From Bacteroidales bacterium (GTDB lineage: Bacteria > Bacteroidota > Bacteroidia > Bacteroidales > UBA932), in assembly GCA_017961175.1 (NCBI GenBank), contig JAGCXV010000081.1, forward strand, positions 1 through 40,625: a DNA stretch of 40,625 nucleotides, given 5' to 3'. The notes beneath the pieces were generated by a model. The model searched no databases. It was not told the DNA's origin and saw nothing but the letters and a program-made list of their open reading frames with translations. Position numbers and translations under genes: made by a program. Shown here one piece after another: positions 1 to 7,234 of this stretch (the first letter of the stretch is position 1; every line of letters starts with the position of its first letter).

Positions 1-518
1 CCTTTGTCCAGAAGGTCTTTAAGACCACTGAACGGGGAATAGGTTTCAGTTTCTTCCTTCTTCTTTTCCTGTCCGGCTCTCAGGGCTTCTATCCTTGCCA
101 GCATCTCAGGGTTACATTCCCCTTCCGGGTGGCTGGAGACCATCGGCAGATTCACGCAGATATAATCGTATATGAACTGCTTCAGATCTACCTCAGCCTC
201 TGAAGGATCCACGATAATGAACTCGTCTGAGTCTTCCGTTTCCTCTCCCAGTTTAGCCGGACGGATCGCAAGACTTGCGCTGAAATTCACGGGGATATCC
301 ATATCCTCAAGGCATCTGTCGCACTGCACGGTTACCTTTCCTTCACCCCTCAGGTGGGCGTTCATCCATCCGCTTCCTTTCTCCAATGTAACCCTGGCAG
401 TCACATCAGCGTCAATAACCTGCTGGTTCTCATACTCCCTGAACAAATCTCCCTTAACCGGGAACTCGTACTCGTATTTACCTTGTGCAAGTCCGCTTAT
501 GTGAATCTTGTAATCCAT
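1..518 (-). CDS. YceD/DUF177 family protein, 3' end outside window
   Basis: The minus strand is open from an ATG at 516-518 to the window edge (172 codons, no stop seen). The product starts MDYKIHISGL and has a central CDRCL motif, the CxxC typical of DUF177 (YceD) proteins, followed by an acidic stretch and the segment FSGLKDLLDK, which is how these proteins usually finish, so only a few codons should be missing. In this family the gene normally sits directly before rpmF (ribosomal protein L32), and E. coli YceD is linked to 23S rRNA metabolism; rpmF would lie to the left of position 1 and is not visible. A CTTG-N19-TATATTTG promoter lies just upstream, leaving a leader of only a few nucleotides and no Shine-Dalgarno site. 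The family call is good; the exact role is from family knowledge. Confidence 0.85.
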   Translation of the reverse strand, partial: MDYKIHISGLAQGKYEYEFPVKGDLFREYENQQVIDADVTARVTLEKGSGWMNAHLRGEGKVTVQCDRCLEDMDIPVNFSASLAIRPAKLGEETEDSDEFIIVDPSEAEVDLKQFIYDYICVNLPMVSSHPEGECNPEMLARIEALRAGQEKKKEETETYSPFSGLKDLLDK

Positions 519-527
519 AATGGGGCG

Positions 528-558
528 CAAATATACTGATTATTTTTCAAAATGCAAG
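528..558 (-). promoter_or_regulatory. Bacteroidota promoter of the DUF177 gene
   Basis: On the minus strand CTTG (555-558), 19 bases, then TATATTTG (528-535) fits the Bacteroidota sigma consensus. The start codon follows after only 9 bases (GCGCCCCATT then ATG), so the mRNA should be nearly leaderless. Confidence 0.7.
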
Positions 559-560
559 TT

Positions 561-2369
561 TTATCCCTGCATCTTGTGACGCTTCCTCTCGTTCTCGTCC
601 AGATAAATCTTGCGGATGCGCAGATGCTTAGGGGTTACCTCAACCAGCTCGTCATCCTGGATGTATTCCAGCATCTCCTCGAGGGTGAACTGCATAGGCG
701 GAGGAAGAACTGCTTTCTCATCTGAACCTGAGGCTCTTACGTTGGTAAGCTTCTTCTTTATGCAGACATTGACATTCAGGTCCATAGCCCTGGTGTACTC
801 GCCTACTACCTGGCCGGCATAAACGTCTTCTCCAGGGTTGATGATCCACTTGCCCCTGTCCAGAAGCTTCCACATTGAGTATGCAATGGCCTGGCCTGTC
901 TCTAGGGCTACCAGGGAACCGTTGGTCCTTTTCTCGATTTCTCCCTTGTATGGCTCGTAATCCTTGAAGCGGTGAGCCATGATAGCCTCTCCGGAAGTGG
1001 CAGTGATCAGGTTGCTCCTGAGTCCTATGATGCCTCTGGATGGAATGTCAAAGTCCAGATGCACCCTGTCTCCGCGATGATCCATGTGCAGGAGGGCTCC
1101 CTTGCGGCGGGTTGTCATCTCGATGGCCCTGCCCACATATTCATCCGGAACATCGATGATAAGATGCTCCACAGGCTCGCAGCGGGTGCCGTTGATGTTC
1201 TTGTCGATTACCTTCGGTTGGCCGATCTGCAGCTCGAATCCCTCCCTGCGCATCGTCTCGATGAGGATTGACAGATGGAGCACGCCCCTGCCATATACTA
1301 TAAAGGAGTCAGAGGTCTTGCCCGGCTTTACCCTAAGGGCAAGGTTCTTCTCGAGTTCCTTCTCCAGCCTTTCTTTCAGGTGGCGGGAAGTCACGTACTT
1401 GCCGTCACGGCCGAAGAACGGGGAATCGTTGATGCAGAAGAGCATGCTCATCGTAGGCTCGTCTATGGTGATCGGAGGCAGCGGCTCCGGATTCTCATGG
1501 TCAGCGATGGTGTCTCCGATTTCGAAGCCCTCGATGCCCACCACAGCGCAGATATCTCCGCTCTCGACGCTCTCTGCCTTGGTTTTCTCGATTCCGGTGA
1601 ATACCATCAGGTCCTTGATTCTCTGGCGGACCTGGGTTCCGTCTCTGTGGCAGAGGGTTATTTCCTGTCCGGCCTTCAGAACGCCTCTCTTAATCCTTCC
1701 CACGGCTATACGGCCTACATAAGGAGAGTATTCCAGAGAGGATATCAGCATCTGAGGGGTTCCCTCGAGGTTCTGCTCAGGACCAGGTATCTCGCTGATG
1801 ATAAGGTCCATCAGGGTTGTAAGGTCTGTGGTCGGCTTCCTCCAGTCCAGGCTCATCCAGCCCTGCTTTGCGCAGCCGTAAACGGTCTTGAAGTTCAGCT
1901 GGTCGTCATTGGCGTTGAGGTTGAACATAAGTTCGAACACCTGGTCGTTGACCTCCTCAGGACGGCAGTTGAGCTTGTCCACCTTGTTTATGACCACCAG
2001 AGGCTTCTTTCCCAATTCCAGTGCCTTCTGGAGCACGAATCTGGTCTGCGGCATACAGCCTTCGAAGGCATCCACCAGCAGCAGGACTCCGTCCGCCATA
2101 TTGAGCACCCTCTCCACCTCGCCTCCGAAATCGGCGTGGCCCGGAGTGTCTATGATGTTGATCTTGTATCCCTTGTATGGCACGCTCACGTTCTTGGAGA
2201 GGATGGTGATACCCCTTTCCCTCTCAAGGTCGTTGTTGTCCAGGATAAGCTGCCCCGGATTCTTCTCGCTTTCCCTCGTTACCTTGGCCTGGGCAATCAT
2301 CTTGTCCACGAGCGTGGTCTTTCCGTGGTCCACGTGGGCCACAATCGCTATATTCCTAATATTCTGCAT
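561..2369 (-). CDS. typA: Ribosome-associated translational GTPase TypA/BipA
   Basis: A 602-residue protein of the usual family length. The GTPase motifs are complete: P-loop AHVDHGKTT (residues 11-19), RERGIT (switch I), DTPGHADF (G3, about 75) and NKVD (G4, about 128). The EF-Tu-like barrel, two EF-G-like alpha/beta domains and the TypA-specific C-terminal domain follow in order. TypA binds ribosomes at the EF-G site and supports 50S assembly and growth under stress, especially at low temperature. The gene is divergent from guaA and upstream of the DUF177 gene, with a 42-base gap that holds a separate promoter for the latter. The start MQNIRNIAIVAHVDHGKTT is fixed by the P-loop position and by a TATATTTG element only 8 bases upstream. 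Nothing is missing or odd in the protein. Confidence 0.97.
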   Translation of the reverse strand: MQNIRNIAIVAHVDHGKTTLVDKMIAQAKVTRESEKNPGQLILDNNDLERERGITILSKNVSVPYKGYKINIIDTPGHADFGGEVERVLNMADGVLLLVDAFEGCMPQTRFVLQKALELGKKPLVVINKVDKLNCRPEEVNDQVFELMFNLNANDDQLNFKTVYGCAKQGWMSLDWRKPTTDLTTLMDLIISEIPGPEQNLEGTPQMLISSLEYSPYVGRIAVGRIKRGVLKAGQEITLCHRDGTQVRQRIKDLMVFTGIEKTKAESVESGDICAVVGIEGFEIGDTIADHENPEPLPPITIDEPTMSMLFCINDSPFFGRDGKYVTSRHLKERLEKELEKNLALRVKPGKTSDSFIVYGRGVLHLSILIETMRREGFELQIGQPKVIDKNINGTRCEPVEHLIIDVPDEYVGRAIEMTTRRKGALLHMDHRGDRVHLDFDIPSRGIIGLRSNLITATSGEAIMAHRFKDYEPYKGEIEKRTNGSLVALETGQAIAYSMWKLLDRGKWIINPGEDVYAGQVVGEYTRAMDLNVNVCIKKKLTNVRASGSDEKAVLPPPMQFTLEEMLEYIQDDELVEVTPKHLRIRKIYLDENERKRHKMQG

Positions 2370-2377
2370 AACGGGCG

Positions 2378-2385
2378 CAAATATA
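2378..2385 (-). promoter_or_regulatory. -7 element of typA promoter
   Basis: TATATTTG on the minus strand, 8 bases before the typA ATG, in the context GTATATTTGCGCCCGTT then ATG. This nearly copies the DUF177 promoter context. I see no good -33 TTTG at 19 bases. Confidence 0.5.
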
Positions 2386-2408
2386 CTTCAAATTCTCTCT
2401 ATTTGCAC

Positions 2409-2416
2409 TATATTTG
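2409..2416 (+). promoter_or_regulatory. -7 element of guaA promoter
   Basis: TATATTTG on the plus strand, 24 bases before the guaA ATG at 2441. It lies back to back with the typA element at 2378-2385. The -33 element is weak. Confidence 0.5.
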
Positions 2417-2440
2417 TGCACCCGCTTCAATCTAAATTCA

Positions 2441-4066
2441 ATGGAGAGAATAATCATACTTGATTTCGGTTCCCAGGTGACTCAGGTCATAGGCAGAAGA
2501 GTCAGGGAGCTCGATGTTTACTGCGAAATCTATCCTTTTAACAAATTCCCTTTCTCCGATCTGGAAAACAAAACCATCCCGGAGGATGTCAAGGGCGTAA
2601 TCCTGTCCGGAAGCCCGTTCTCCGTAAGGGATGAGAAAAGCCCTAAGGTAAATCTCGGCGATTTCGAAGGCAAGGTGCCGATCCTTGGCATCTGCTATGG
2701 AGCCCAGTATATCGCCCATACTCAGGGAGGTGCCGTGGAGGCTTCAAACACAAGGGAATACGGAAGGGCGGAACTTACGGTCGCCGAGGAAAACGAGCCG
2801 ATATTCAAGGATATCCCAAAGACTTCCCAGGTTTGGATGAGCCACGGGGATTCCATCACAAAGCTGCCGGACGGAGCCGTGCTGATCGCATCCACCCCTA
2901 CCGTCAGGAATGCGGCCTACAAGATTCCTTCAAAAAATATATACGCCTTCCAGTTCCATCCGGAAGTGTTCCACACAGCTTACGGCGGGGTTATGCTCCG
3001 CAACTTCGTAAAGGGAGTATGCCTCTGCAAGGGAGACTGGACCACGGAATCCTTCATTGAAGCGACCGTAAAGGACCTCAAGGCCAAGCTCGGCGATGAC
3101 GAAGTAATCCTCGGCCTCAGCGGCGGAGTGGATTCTTCCGTTGCCGCAGTTCTGCTTAACAAGGCCATCGGGAGCCGCCTCCACTGCATATTCGTGGATA
3201 ACGGCCTTCTGAGAAAGAACGAGTTTGAGGATGTGCTGGCCCAGTATCAGGATATGGGCCTTAACGTTACTGGCGTAAGGGCTGCGGACCGTTTCCTGGA
3301 GGCTCTCAAGGGCATTTCCGAGCCGGAAGGCAAGCGCAAGGCCATCGGCCGCACATTCATAGAAGTGTTTGACACCGAAGCCCAGAAGATCAAGAACGCC
3401 AAGTGGCTGGCCCAGGGCACCATCTATCCGGATGTCATCGAATCAAGCAGCGTAAAGGGCCCGTCCGCCACAATCAAGTCCCACCACAACGTGGGCGGAC
3501 TGCCGGAAAAGATGAACCTAAAAATCGTGGAACCTCTGCGCTCCCTCTTCAAGGACGAAGTCCGCAGGACCGGCAGGGCGCTGGGTATCAAGAGAGAACT
3601 CATATCAAGGCATCCGTTCCCGGGTCCGGGCCTGGGAATCAGGGTCCTCGGAGAAGTGACAAAAGAAAAGCTGGACATCCTCAAGGAAGCAGACCATATC
3701 TTCATCTCCAACCTCAGGACCTATATGACGGAACTTCCTCCGGCATCCAACGGCTTTGCAGCAGAAGAATCTGAAGTAACCGTCAACGGCAAAAAGATGA
3801 GGCCGCTCTACGATTCCATCTGGCAGGCGGGAACTATCCTCCTTCCGGTAAGAAGCGTTGGCGTGATGGGAGACGAGAGAACCTACGAGTACACGATCGC
3901 CCTCAGGGCCGTTGTTTCAAATGACGGAATGACAGCAGACTGGGTTCACATCCCGTACGAATTCCTTGCAAAAGTCTCCAACGAGATCATCAACAAGGTC
4001 AAGGGAGTTAACCGAGTCTGCTACGATATCTCCTCCAAACCACCCGCAACTATCGAGTGGGAATAG
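2441..4066 (+). CDS. guaA: GMP synthase (glutamine-hydrolysing)
   Basis: GuaA converts XMP to GMP using ATP and glutamine, the last step of guanine nucleotide synthesis. The protein has 541 residues, the usual length. The class I glutamine amidotransferase domain (1-200) shows the nucleophile in GICYGAQ (Cys85) and the FQFHPEV His/Glu pair. The ATP pyrophosphatase domain has LSGGVDSS (about 228-235), and the dimerisation domain ends in the canonical ATIEWE. I chose the ATG at 2441 ([12 protein letters not shown]) because the amidotransferase domain begins there; the reading frame is open a further 9 residues upstream but that start lies inside the promoter. The last codons lie inside an attachment site: the same ATIEWE-stop sequence occurs again at 8429-8449, with synonymous differences. 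So the present tail was probably brought in by the integrated element, keeping guaA functional. Confidence 0.97.
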   Translation: MERIIILDFGSQVTQVIGRRVRELDVYCEIYPFNKFPFSDLENKTIPEDVKGVILSGSPFSVRDEKSPKVNLGDFEGKVPILGICYGAQYIAHTQGGAVEASNTREYGRAELTVAEENEPIFKDIPKTSQVWMSHGDSITKLPDGAVLIASTPTVRNAAYKIPSKNIYAFQFHPEVFHTAYGGVMLRNFVKGVCLCKGDWTTESFIEATVKDLKAKLGDDEVILGLSGGVDSSVAAVLLNKAIGSRLHCIFVDNGLLRKNEFEDVLAQYQDMGLNVTGVRAADRFLEALKGISEPEGKRKAIGRTFIEVFDTEAQKIKNAKWLAQGTIYPDVIESSSVKGPSATIKSHHNVGGLPEKMNLKIVEPLRSLFKDEVRRTGRALGIKRELISRHPFPGPGLGIRVLGEVTKEKLDILKEADHIFISNLRTYMTELPPASNGFAAEESEVTVNGKKMRPLYDSIWQAGTILLPVRSVGVMGDERTYEYTIALRAVVSNDGMTADWVHIPYEFLAKVSNEIINKVKGVNRVCYDISSKPPATIEWE

Positions 4067-4075
4067 TGGACACCT
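4046..4075 (+). repeat. attL, left attachment repeat within guaA
   Basis: Begins GCAACTATCGAGTGGGAATA, covering the final guaA codons and stop, and ends at GGACACCT. It matches 8429-8458 at 25 of 30 bases. The first eight bases GCAACTAT and an internal TGGGAAT are identical and are the likely core. Confidence 0.82.
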
Positions 4076-4188
4076 TATGGCTATAATTTGCCTTTGCGGA
4101 GGCTCCTTGCTAATAAACATGGATAAATCAGCAAGTTAAATGTAGGTTTCCGCAAAAGATACAATCAAGATAACACACAAAAACGGCA

Positions 4189-4215
4189 ATTTTTGCCCCC
4201 TATTTTTGCTCCCCC
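4189..4215 (+). repeat. Left pair of 13-bp arm-type repeats
   Basis: Two tandem units, ATTTTTGCCCCCT (4189-4201) and ATTTTTGCTCCCCC (4202-4215). The first is identical to 8364-8376 near the other end of the element and the pair recurs there with the same period. These are candidate integrase arm-binding sites. A shared AGGTTTCC octamer lies about 45-50 bases before the ATTTTTGCCCCCT unit at both ends (4144 and 8316). Confidence 0.6.
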
Positions 4216-4238
4216 ATGTAAAATGGGGGTGTTTTTTT
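4211..4238 (+). terminator. Intrinsic terminator before the integrase
   Basis: CCCCCAT, loop GTAAA, ATGGGGG (4211-4229), then TGTTTTTTT. It has a perfect 7-bp stem and a T-run, so it probably shields the integrase from guaA transcription. It overlaps the second left arm-type repeat. Confidence 0.65.
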
Positions 4239-4240
4239 GC

Positions 4241-4248
4241 TATCTTTG
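4241..4248 (+). promoter_or_regulatory. -7 element of integrase promoter
   Basis: TATCTTTG, 17 bases before the integrase ATG, followed by CAACAAAGGA, an unusual case here of a possible Shine-Dalgarno (AAAGGA). No clear -33 motif is seen. Confidence 0.45.
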
Positions 4249-4265
4249 CAACAAAGGACAAGACT

Positions 4266-5912
4266 ATGGCAAAGGACATAAAATATCATTTCTACCTGAA
4301 AGACATAAACAGCACAACCCCTACCCCAATTAACTTTGTTTTAAGCAAGGGCTATTTCAGGAAAAAAGTAGGTATCGGAGAGAGCATTTTACCCCAGTGG
4401 TGGGATATAGAAACAGAAAGCGCCATTGAAGACAGCAGACAAAAGAAAGCGGAAAAAGCACTTTCCAAAAGGGTAAATAGGAATTTGAAACACCTGAGAG
4501 AACTATTAGACGAACTTTTAGAAGAGTATTGCGGATTAGATAAACTAACGCCCAATCATACAGAAGGAGACGATTACATACAGGAACTTTTCAACAAAGC
4601 GAAAAGTATAATTCTCGGAAATGCTGAAGAAGAACAGAAAAGAGATAAGGCGTCAAGGCAAACCCCTACTGAGTTTTTCTCATTATTCATTGACAAGTGG
4701 AGTAGGACACCAAATTCACGAACAGGCATTAAGCCCAAAAAAGAAACCATTGTCAATTATAAGAACACTTTACGCAGATATAAGGATTTCATTCATGACA
4801 ACAATTTGAGGGATAGTTTCGCCATTTTTGACGAAGATTTTCAGGCAAAATTTGACGATTATCTAATCAATGAGCAAGAATTGTCTATGAATTCCATAAC
4901 GGGCACTCATAGTCAAATGAAAACTATGTTGAGGGACGCTTTTGACAAAGGACTACTCAAAAACCCTGCGTTTAAGAAATGGACATCTAAAACAATACAA
5001 TTCACAAAAATATATCTCACAGACAAAGAATTAAATGATTTTTATAATCTTGAACTCACTGACAAAATCCGCAAAGAGTATAAAATCGGACAAGAAAGCC
5101 ATATAGAAGAAAGTAAGGACTTATTCATTATATCAGCACGGACAGGATTAAGATATTCAGATTTGAAACATCTGAAATCAGCCACTTGGAATATGGAAGA
5201 AGGAAATGAGAGCATTACAATACTTATCCAAAAAACACACTCAAAACTCAGAATACCTTTACACAATCAAGTCATAGAAATCTATAAAAAGTACAATGGT
5301 AATCTACCAAAAGTAGTGGATAAGTCAAAATACAATGAGCAAGTAAGGAAATGTGCTATGATTGCAGGAATAAACCAAAAATTAGAAAGTTTCACTTGGG
5401 TAAAAGGACGTCCTGAAATCAAAGTATTCCAAAAATACGAATTGATTAGTAGCCATACAGGAAGGCGCTCATTTGCCACTAATTTGTATCTCGCTTGTAA
5501 ATCGTGGTCGCATACAATGGCGCTTACAGGACATACCTCAGAAGAGAATTTCAGAAGGTATCTTTGTATAAATCAAGAAGAAATGGCTGAAATGCTGAGA
5601 AAGTATATTAACCTTGACTATGAAGAAAGTGGAGAAGACAGCAACAAGACATTTGAGCAATTTGTCAAGACTTTGAAAGCAGACACCATAACCATCCACG
5701 AACAAGAAGGAAAGATAGAACAACTCCAAAAAGACAAGCAATCATTAAAGCAAATAGCATCAGTTGCCGAAATGGAAAAGCAAATGGTTGAAAGTGAATT
5801 AGAATACACAAAGGAAGCGTGGGAAACAGGACTTACTATTGACGAATATAAAGATATTCAGAAGAAGCAAGACGAAATCGCGTCAATCATTGATAGACAA
5901 GAAGTTAATTAA
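4266..5912 (+). CDS. Tyrosine recombinase/integrase with C-terminal coiled coil
   Basis: A 548-residue site-specific recombinase that should catalyse integration and excision at guaA. There is an N-terminal arm-binding region, a SAM-like core-binding domain (about 135-235) and a catalytic domain with Arg296 in RTGLRYSDL, HTGR (His397, Arg400), His423 in TGHTSEE and the nucleophile Tyr432 in NFRRYL. After the catalytic Tyr the protein continues for about 115 residues, rich in Glu, Lys and Gln (for example EQEGKIEQLQKDKQSLKQ). This is a probable coiled coil, much longer than the tail of typical integrases of about 400 residues. I chose the ATG at 4266 (MAKDIKYHFY) because it follows AAAGGA and the -7 element; the open frame starts at 4206 in the terminator. 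Upstream lie the arm-type repeats and attL. Confidence 0.93.
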   Translation: MAKDIKYHFYLKDINSTTPTPINFVLSKGYFRKKVGIGESILPQWWDIETESAIEDSRQKKAEKALSKRVNRNLKHLRELLDELLEEYCGLDKLTPNHTEGDDYIQELFNKAKSIILGNAEEEQKRDKASRQTPTEFFSLFIDKWSRTPNSRTGIKPKKETIVNYKNTLRRYKDFIHDNNLRDSFAIFDEDFQAKFDDYLINEQELSMNSITGTHSQMKTMLRDAFDKGLLKNPAFKKWTSKTIQFTKIYLTDKELNDFYNLELTDKIRKEYKIGQESHIEESKDLFIISARTGLRYSDLKHLKSATWNMEEGNESITILIQKTHSKLRIPLHNQVIEIYKKYNGNLPKVVDKSKYNEQVRKCAMIAGINQKLESFTWVKGRPEIKVFQKYELISSHTGRRSFATNLYLACKSWSHTMALTGHTSEENFRRYLCINQEEMAEMLRKYINLDYEESGEDSNKTFEQFVKTLKADTITIHEQEGKIEQLQKDKQSLKQIASVAEMEKQMVESELEYTKEAWETGLTIDEYKDIQKKQDEIASIIDRQEVN

Positions 5913-6127
5913 AATTACCATGTCTATTTTGCTGACTAATTTTCAGAAAATCAAGCCGTTAAAAGCCCTTTCTCTTTATGAAACCTTGTAATATATTGCA
6001 TTTCAGCGACTAACAAAAGACAAGATTTTGCACGAAATCACCCACAATTAATACCACAAATAGAGGGTAAAATGCGCATTAAATCTGTGCTCTATAACAA
6101 ATTTACATTTCAGAAAGTCAAAAAGTT

Positions 6128-6159
6128 ATAGGGCTAAGCGCCCTTAGAACTCGCCCTAT
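6128..6159. repeat. Nested inverted repeat, candidate replication origin hairpin
   Basis: Outer arms ATAGGGC (6128-6134) and GCCCTAT (6153-6159) enclose inner arms CTAAG and CTTAG around CGCC (6134-6147). An alternative pairing GGGC with GCCC is also possible. Rolling-circle double-strand origins commonly use such hairpins, and the element encodes a Rep-like protein, but no known nick sequence is recognised. Confidence 0.4.
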
Positions 6160-6233
6160 GGAAAGTCTATCAGGTAGAGGCAACTGAATGCCATGAATTT
6201 TTTCTGCCATGAATTCCAATTTTTCAAAACAAC

Positions 6234-6246
6234 CTACTATTTATAG
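6234..6246. promoter_or_regulatory. Copy 1 of a repeated palindromic operator-like 13-mer
   Basis: CTACTATTTATAG with internal dyad CTAT-TT-ATAG, 15 bases upstream of the small gene at 6262. The identical 13-mer is at 7127-7139 between the two divergent genes on the right of the element. Confidence 0.4.
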
Positions 6247-6261
6247 AAAAGTAAGTAAACT

Positions 6262-6459
6262 ATGGAAAACAAGAACTACAAACGCAGTACAAGGGCTGTG
6301 GCCTCCGCCACAAAGGAAAAAATAAGACAATCGTTGAGGCGTTATAATCAAGCCCATCCACGTTCCACCGAATATAGAAACAAGATATCAATGGGGTTAA
6401 AAAATTACTGGAATCAGATTAGTAAAAATGACGAAACTAAAATTGAAGATTTAATTTAG
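6262..6459 (+). CDS. Small basic protein with NUMOD3-like repeats
   Basis: A 65-residue, strongly basic protein. It contains two similar blocks, KEKIRQSLRRYNQAHP and RNKISMGLKNYWNQI, which resemble the NUMOD3-type K-I-S-x-x-L-K motif, a short DNA-binding helix known from homing endonucleases. No catalytic domain is attached. The position after the integrase, small size and charge would suit an excisionase or a transcription regulator of the element; this is inference. The gene is preceded by the palindromic 13-mer CTACTATTTATAG and followed within 10 bases by a strong bidirectional terminator. Codon use is AT-rich like the rest of the element. Confidence 0.65.
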   Translation: MENKNYKRSTRAVASATKEKIRQSLRRYNQAHPRSTEYRNKISMGLKNYWNQISKNDETKIEDLI

Positions 6460-6465
6460 GAAACA

Positions 6466-6493
6466 AAAAGGCTCAGGGGATCCTGAGCCTTTT
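6466..6493. terminator. Strong bidirectional intrinsic terminator
   Basis: AAAAGGCTCAGG (6466-6477), loop GGAT, CCTGAGCCTTTT (6482-6493) gives a perfect 12-bp stem with A and T runs on each side. It separates the convergent genes at 6262-6459 and 6516-7049. Confidence 0.9.
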
Positions 6494-6515
6494 GTCTGTT
6501 TATAACAACAATATC

Positions 6516-7049
6516 TTACAAGTCATTCATAATACTTTCGTCATGGCTTTCTGAATTTGCCATATCTTGATATTGTATGTGAGTGGAGTAGTTATAAGGA
6601 TAGCCATATTCGCCTTTTGTTATGTATACACTAATGTACCCATTATCCGAAGCAAGTTCAAATTTAGGAAGCCCCTCAATGATATAGTCCTGATTAAGTG
6701 CATTTGGATACTTTTGCAGTAATAATTCTTTAAGTTCGTTCAACCTCTCCTTTGCTTTACTTTCAGTCAAATCACTAAAATAGGCTTTCCCCGCATGTAC
6801 TATTTTAGTATTAACATCATAGTAAATTACAATAGTTGCCTTTTTCCCTATAAACGTACCATCATACACACGATACTCTTTCGAGCCATAATTATCAGCC
6901 TTTGTATATCCCTTAGAAATAAGTTTGCTCTCAAATTGATTGATAGTTCCATCCAAAGGAATACCTAAAAACTTAAAGTGCTCGTTTTGTGCAAAACATA
7001 CAACTGCAAACAAAACAATTGACGCAAGTGTAAGAAATATCTTTTTCAT
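6516..7049 (-). CDS. Secreted hypothetical protein carried by the element
   Basis: A 177-residue protein with a clear signal peptide (MKKIFLTLASIVLFAVVCFA, then Gln). The mature part starts with FKFLGIPLDGTINQFESKL, a pattern I associate with periplasmic Bacteroidota proteins of unknown function, followed by a mixed alpha/beta body and an acidic tail. I chose the ATG at 7047-7049 because the signal peptide begins there and a good promoter (GTTG-N19-TAACTTTG) lies at 7077-7107; the frame is open further upstream but those codons overlap the promoter. It has its own promoter and terminator, so it looks like an independently expressed cargo gene of the guaA element. I cannot assign a function. 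Confidence 0.8.
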   Translation of the reverse strand: MKKIFLTLASIVLFAVVCFAQNEHFKFLGIPLDGTINQFESKLISKGYTKADNYGSKEYRVYDGTFIGKKATIVIYYDVNTKIVHAGKAYFSDLTESKAKERLNELKELLLQKYPNALNQDYIIEGLPKFELASDNGYISVYITKGEYGYPYNYSTHIQYQDMANSESHDESIMNDL

Positions 7050-7076
7050 TATATAATTGTTTAAGATACTACTGCA

Positions 7077-7107
7077 CAAAGTTAATGAATAATCAGAAAA
7101 TAACAAC
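7077..7107 (-). promoter_or_regulatory. Promoter of the secreted cargo gene
   Basis: Minus strand GTTG (7104-7107), exactly 19 bases, TAACTTTG (7077-7084). It lies about 30 bases before the ATG and decides the start of the gene at 7049. Confidence 0.7.
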
Positions 7108-7126
7108 CATACCTTTCCTATTAAGG

Positions 7127-7139
7127 CTACTATTTATAG
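7127..7139. promoter_or_regulatory. Copy 2 of the palindromic operator-like 13-mer
   Basis: CTACTATTTATAG again, here extended to ACTAT-TT-ATAGT. It lies between the cargo gene promoter and the Rep gene, so one regulator could control all three operons of the element. Confidence 0.4.
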
Positions 7140-7234
7140 TAAGGCTGAGAGAAGAGCCATAGACATTCATATTAACAAATAGGGAAATGCTGTCGCAAAA
7201 ATGATTATCTTAGTCCTGTAAATCAGAAAAGGAA

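Larger units (their letters stand above)
5913..6261. other. 349-base intergenic region of the element with structured sites
   Basis: I find no coding frame here. It contains a nested inverted repeat at 6128-6159, two direct copies of TGCCATGAATT (6189-6199 and 6205-6215, 16 bases apart), and the 13-mer CTACTATTTATAG (6234-6246), which is repeated at 7127. This is where an origin, excisionase or operator sites would be expected. Confidence 0.6.

Noticed and set aside
1275..2435. Long plus-strand open frame (386 codons) opposite typA
   Set aside because: It is antisense to the complete, strongly conserved typA, and its translation shows no recognisable domain; it is a codon-bias shadow.
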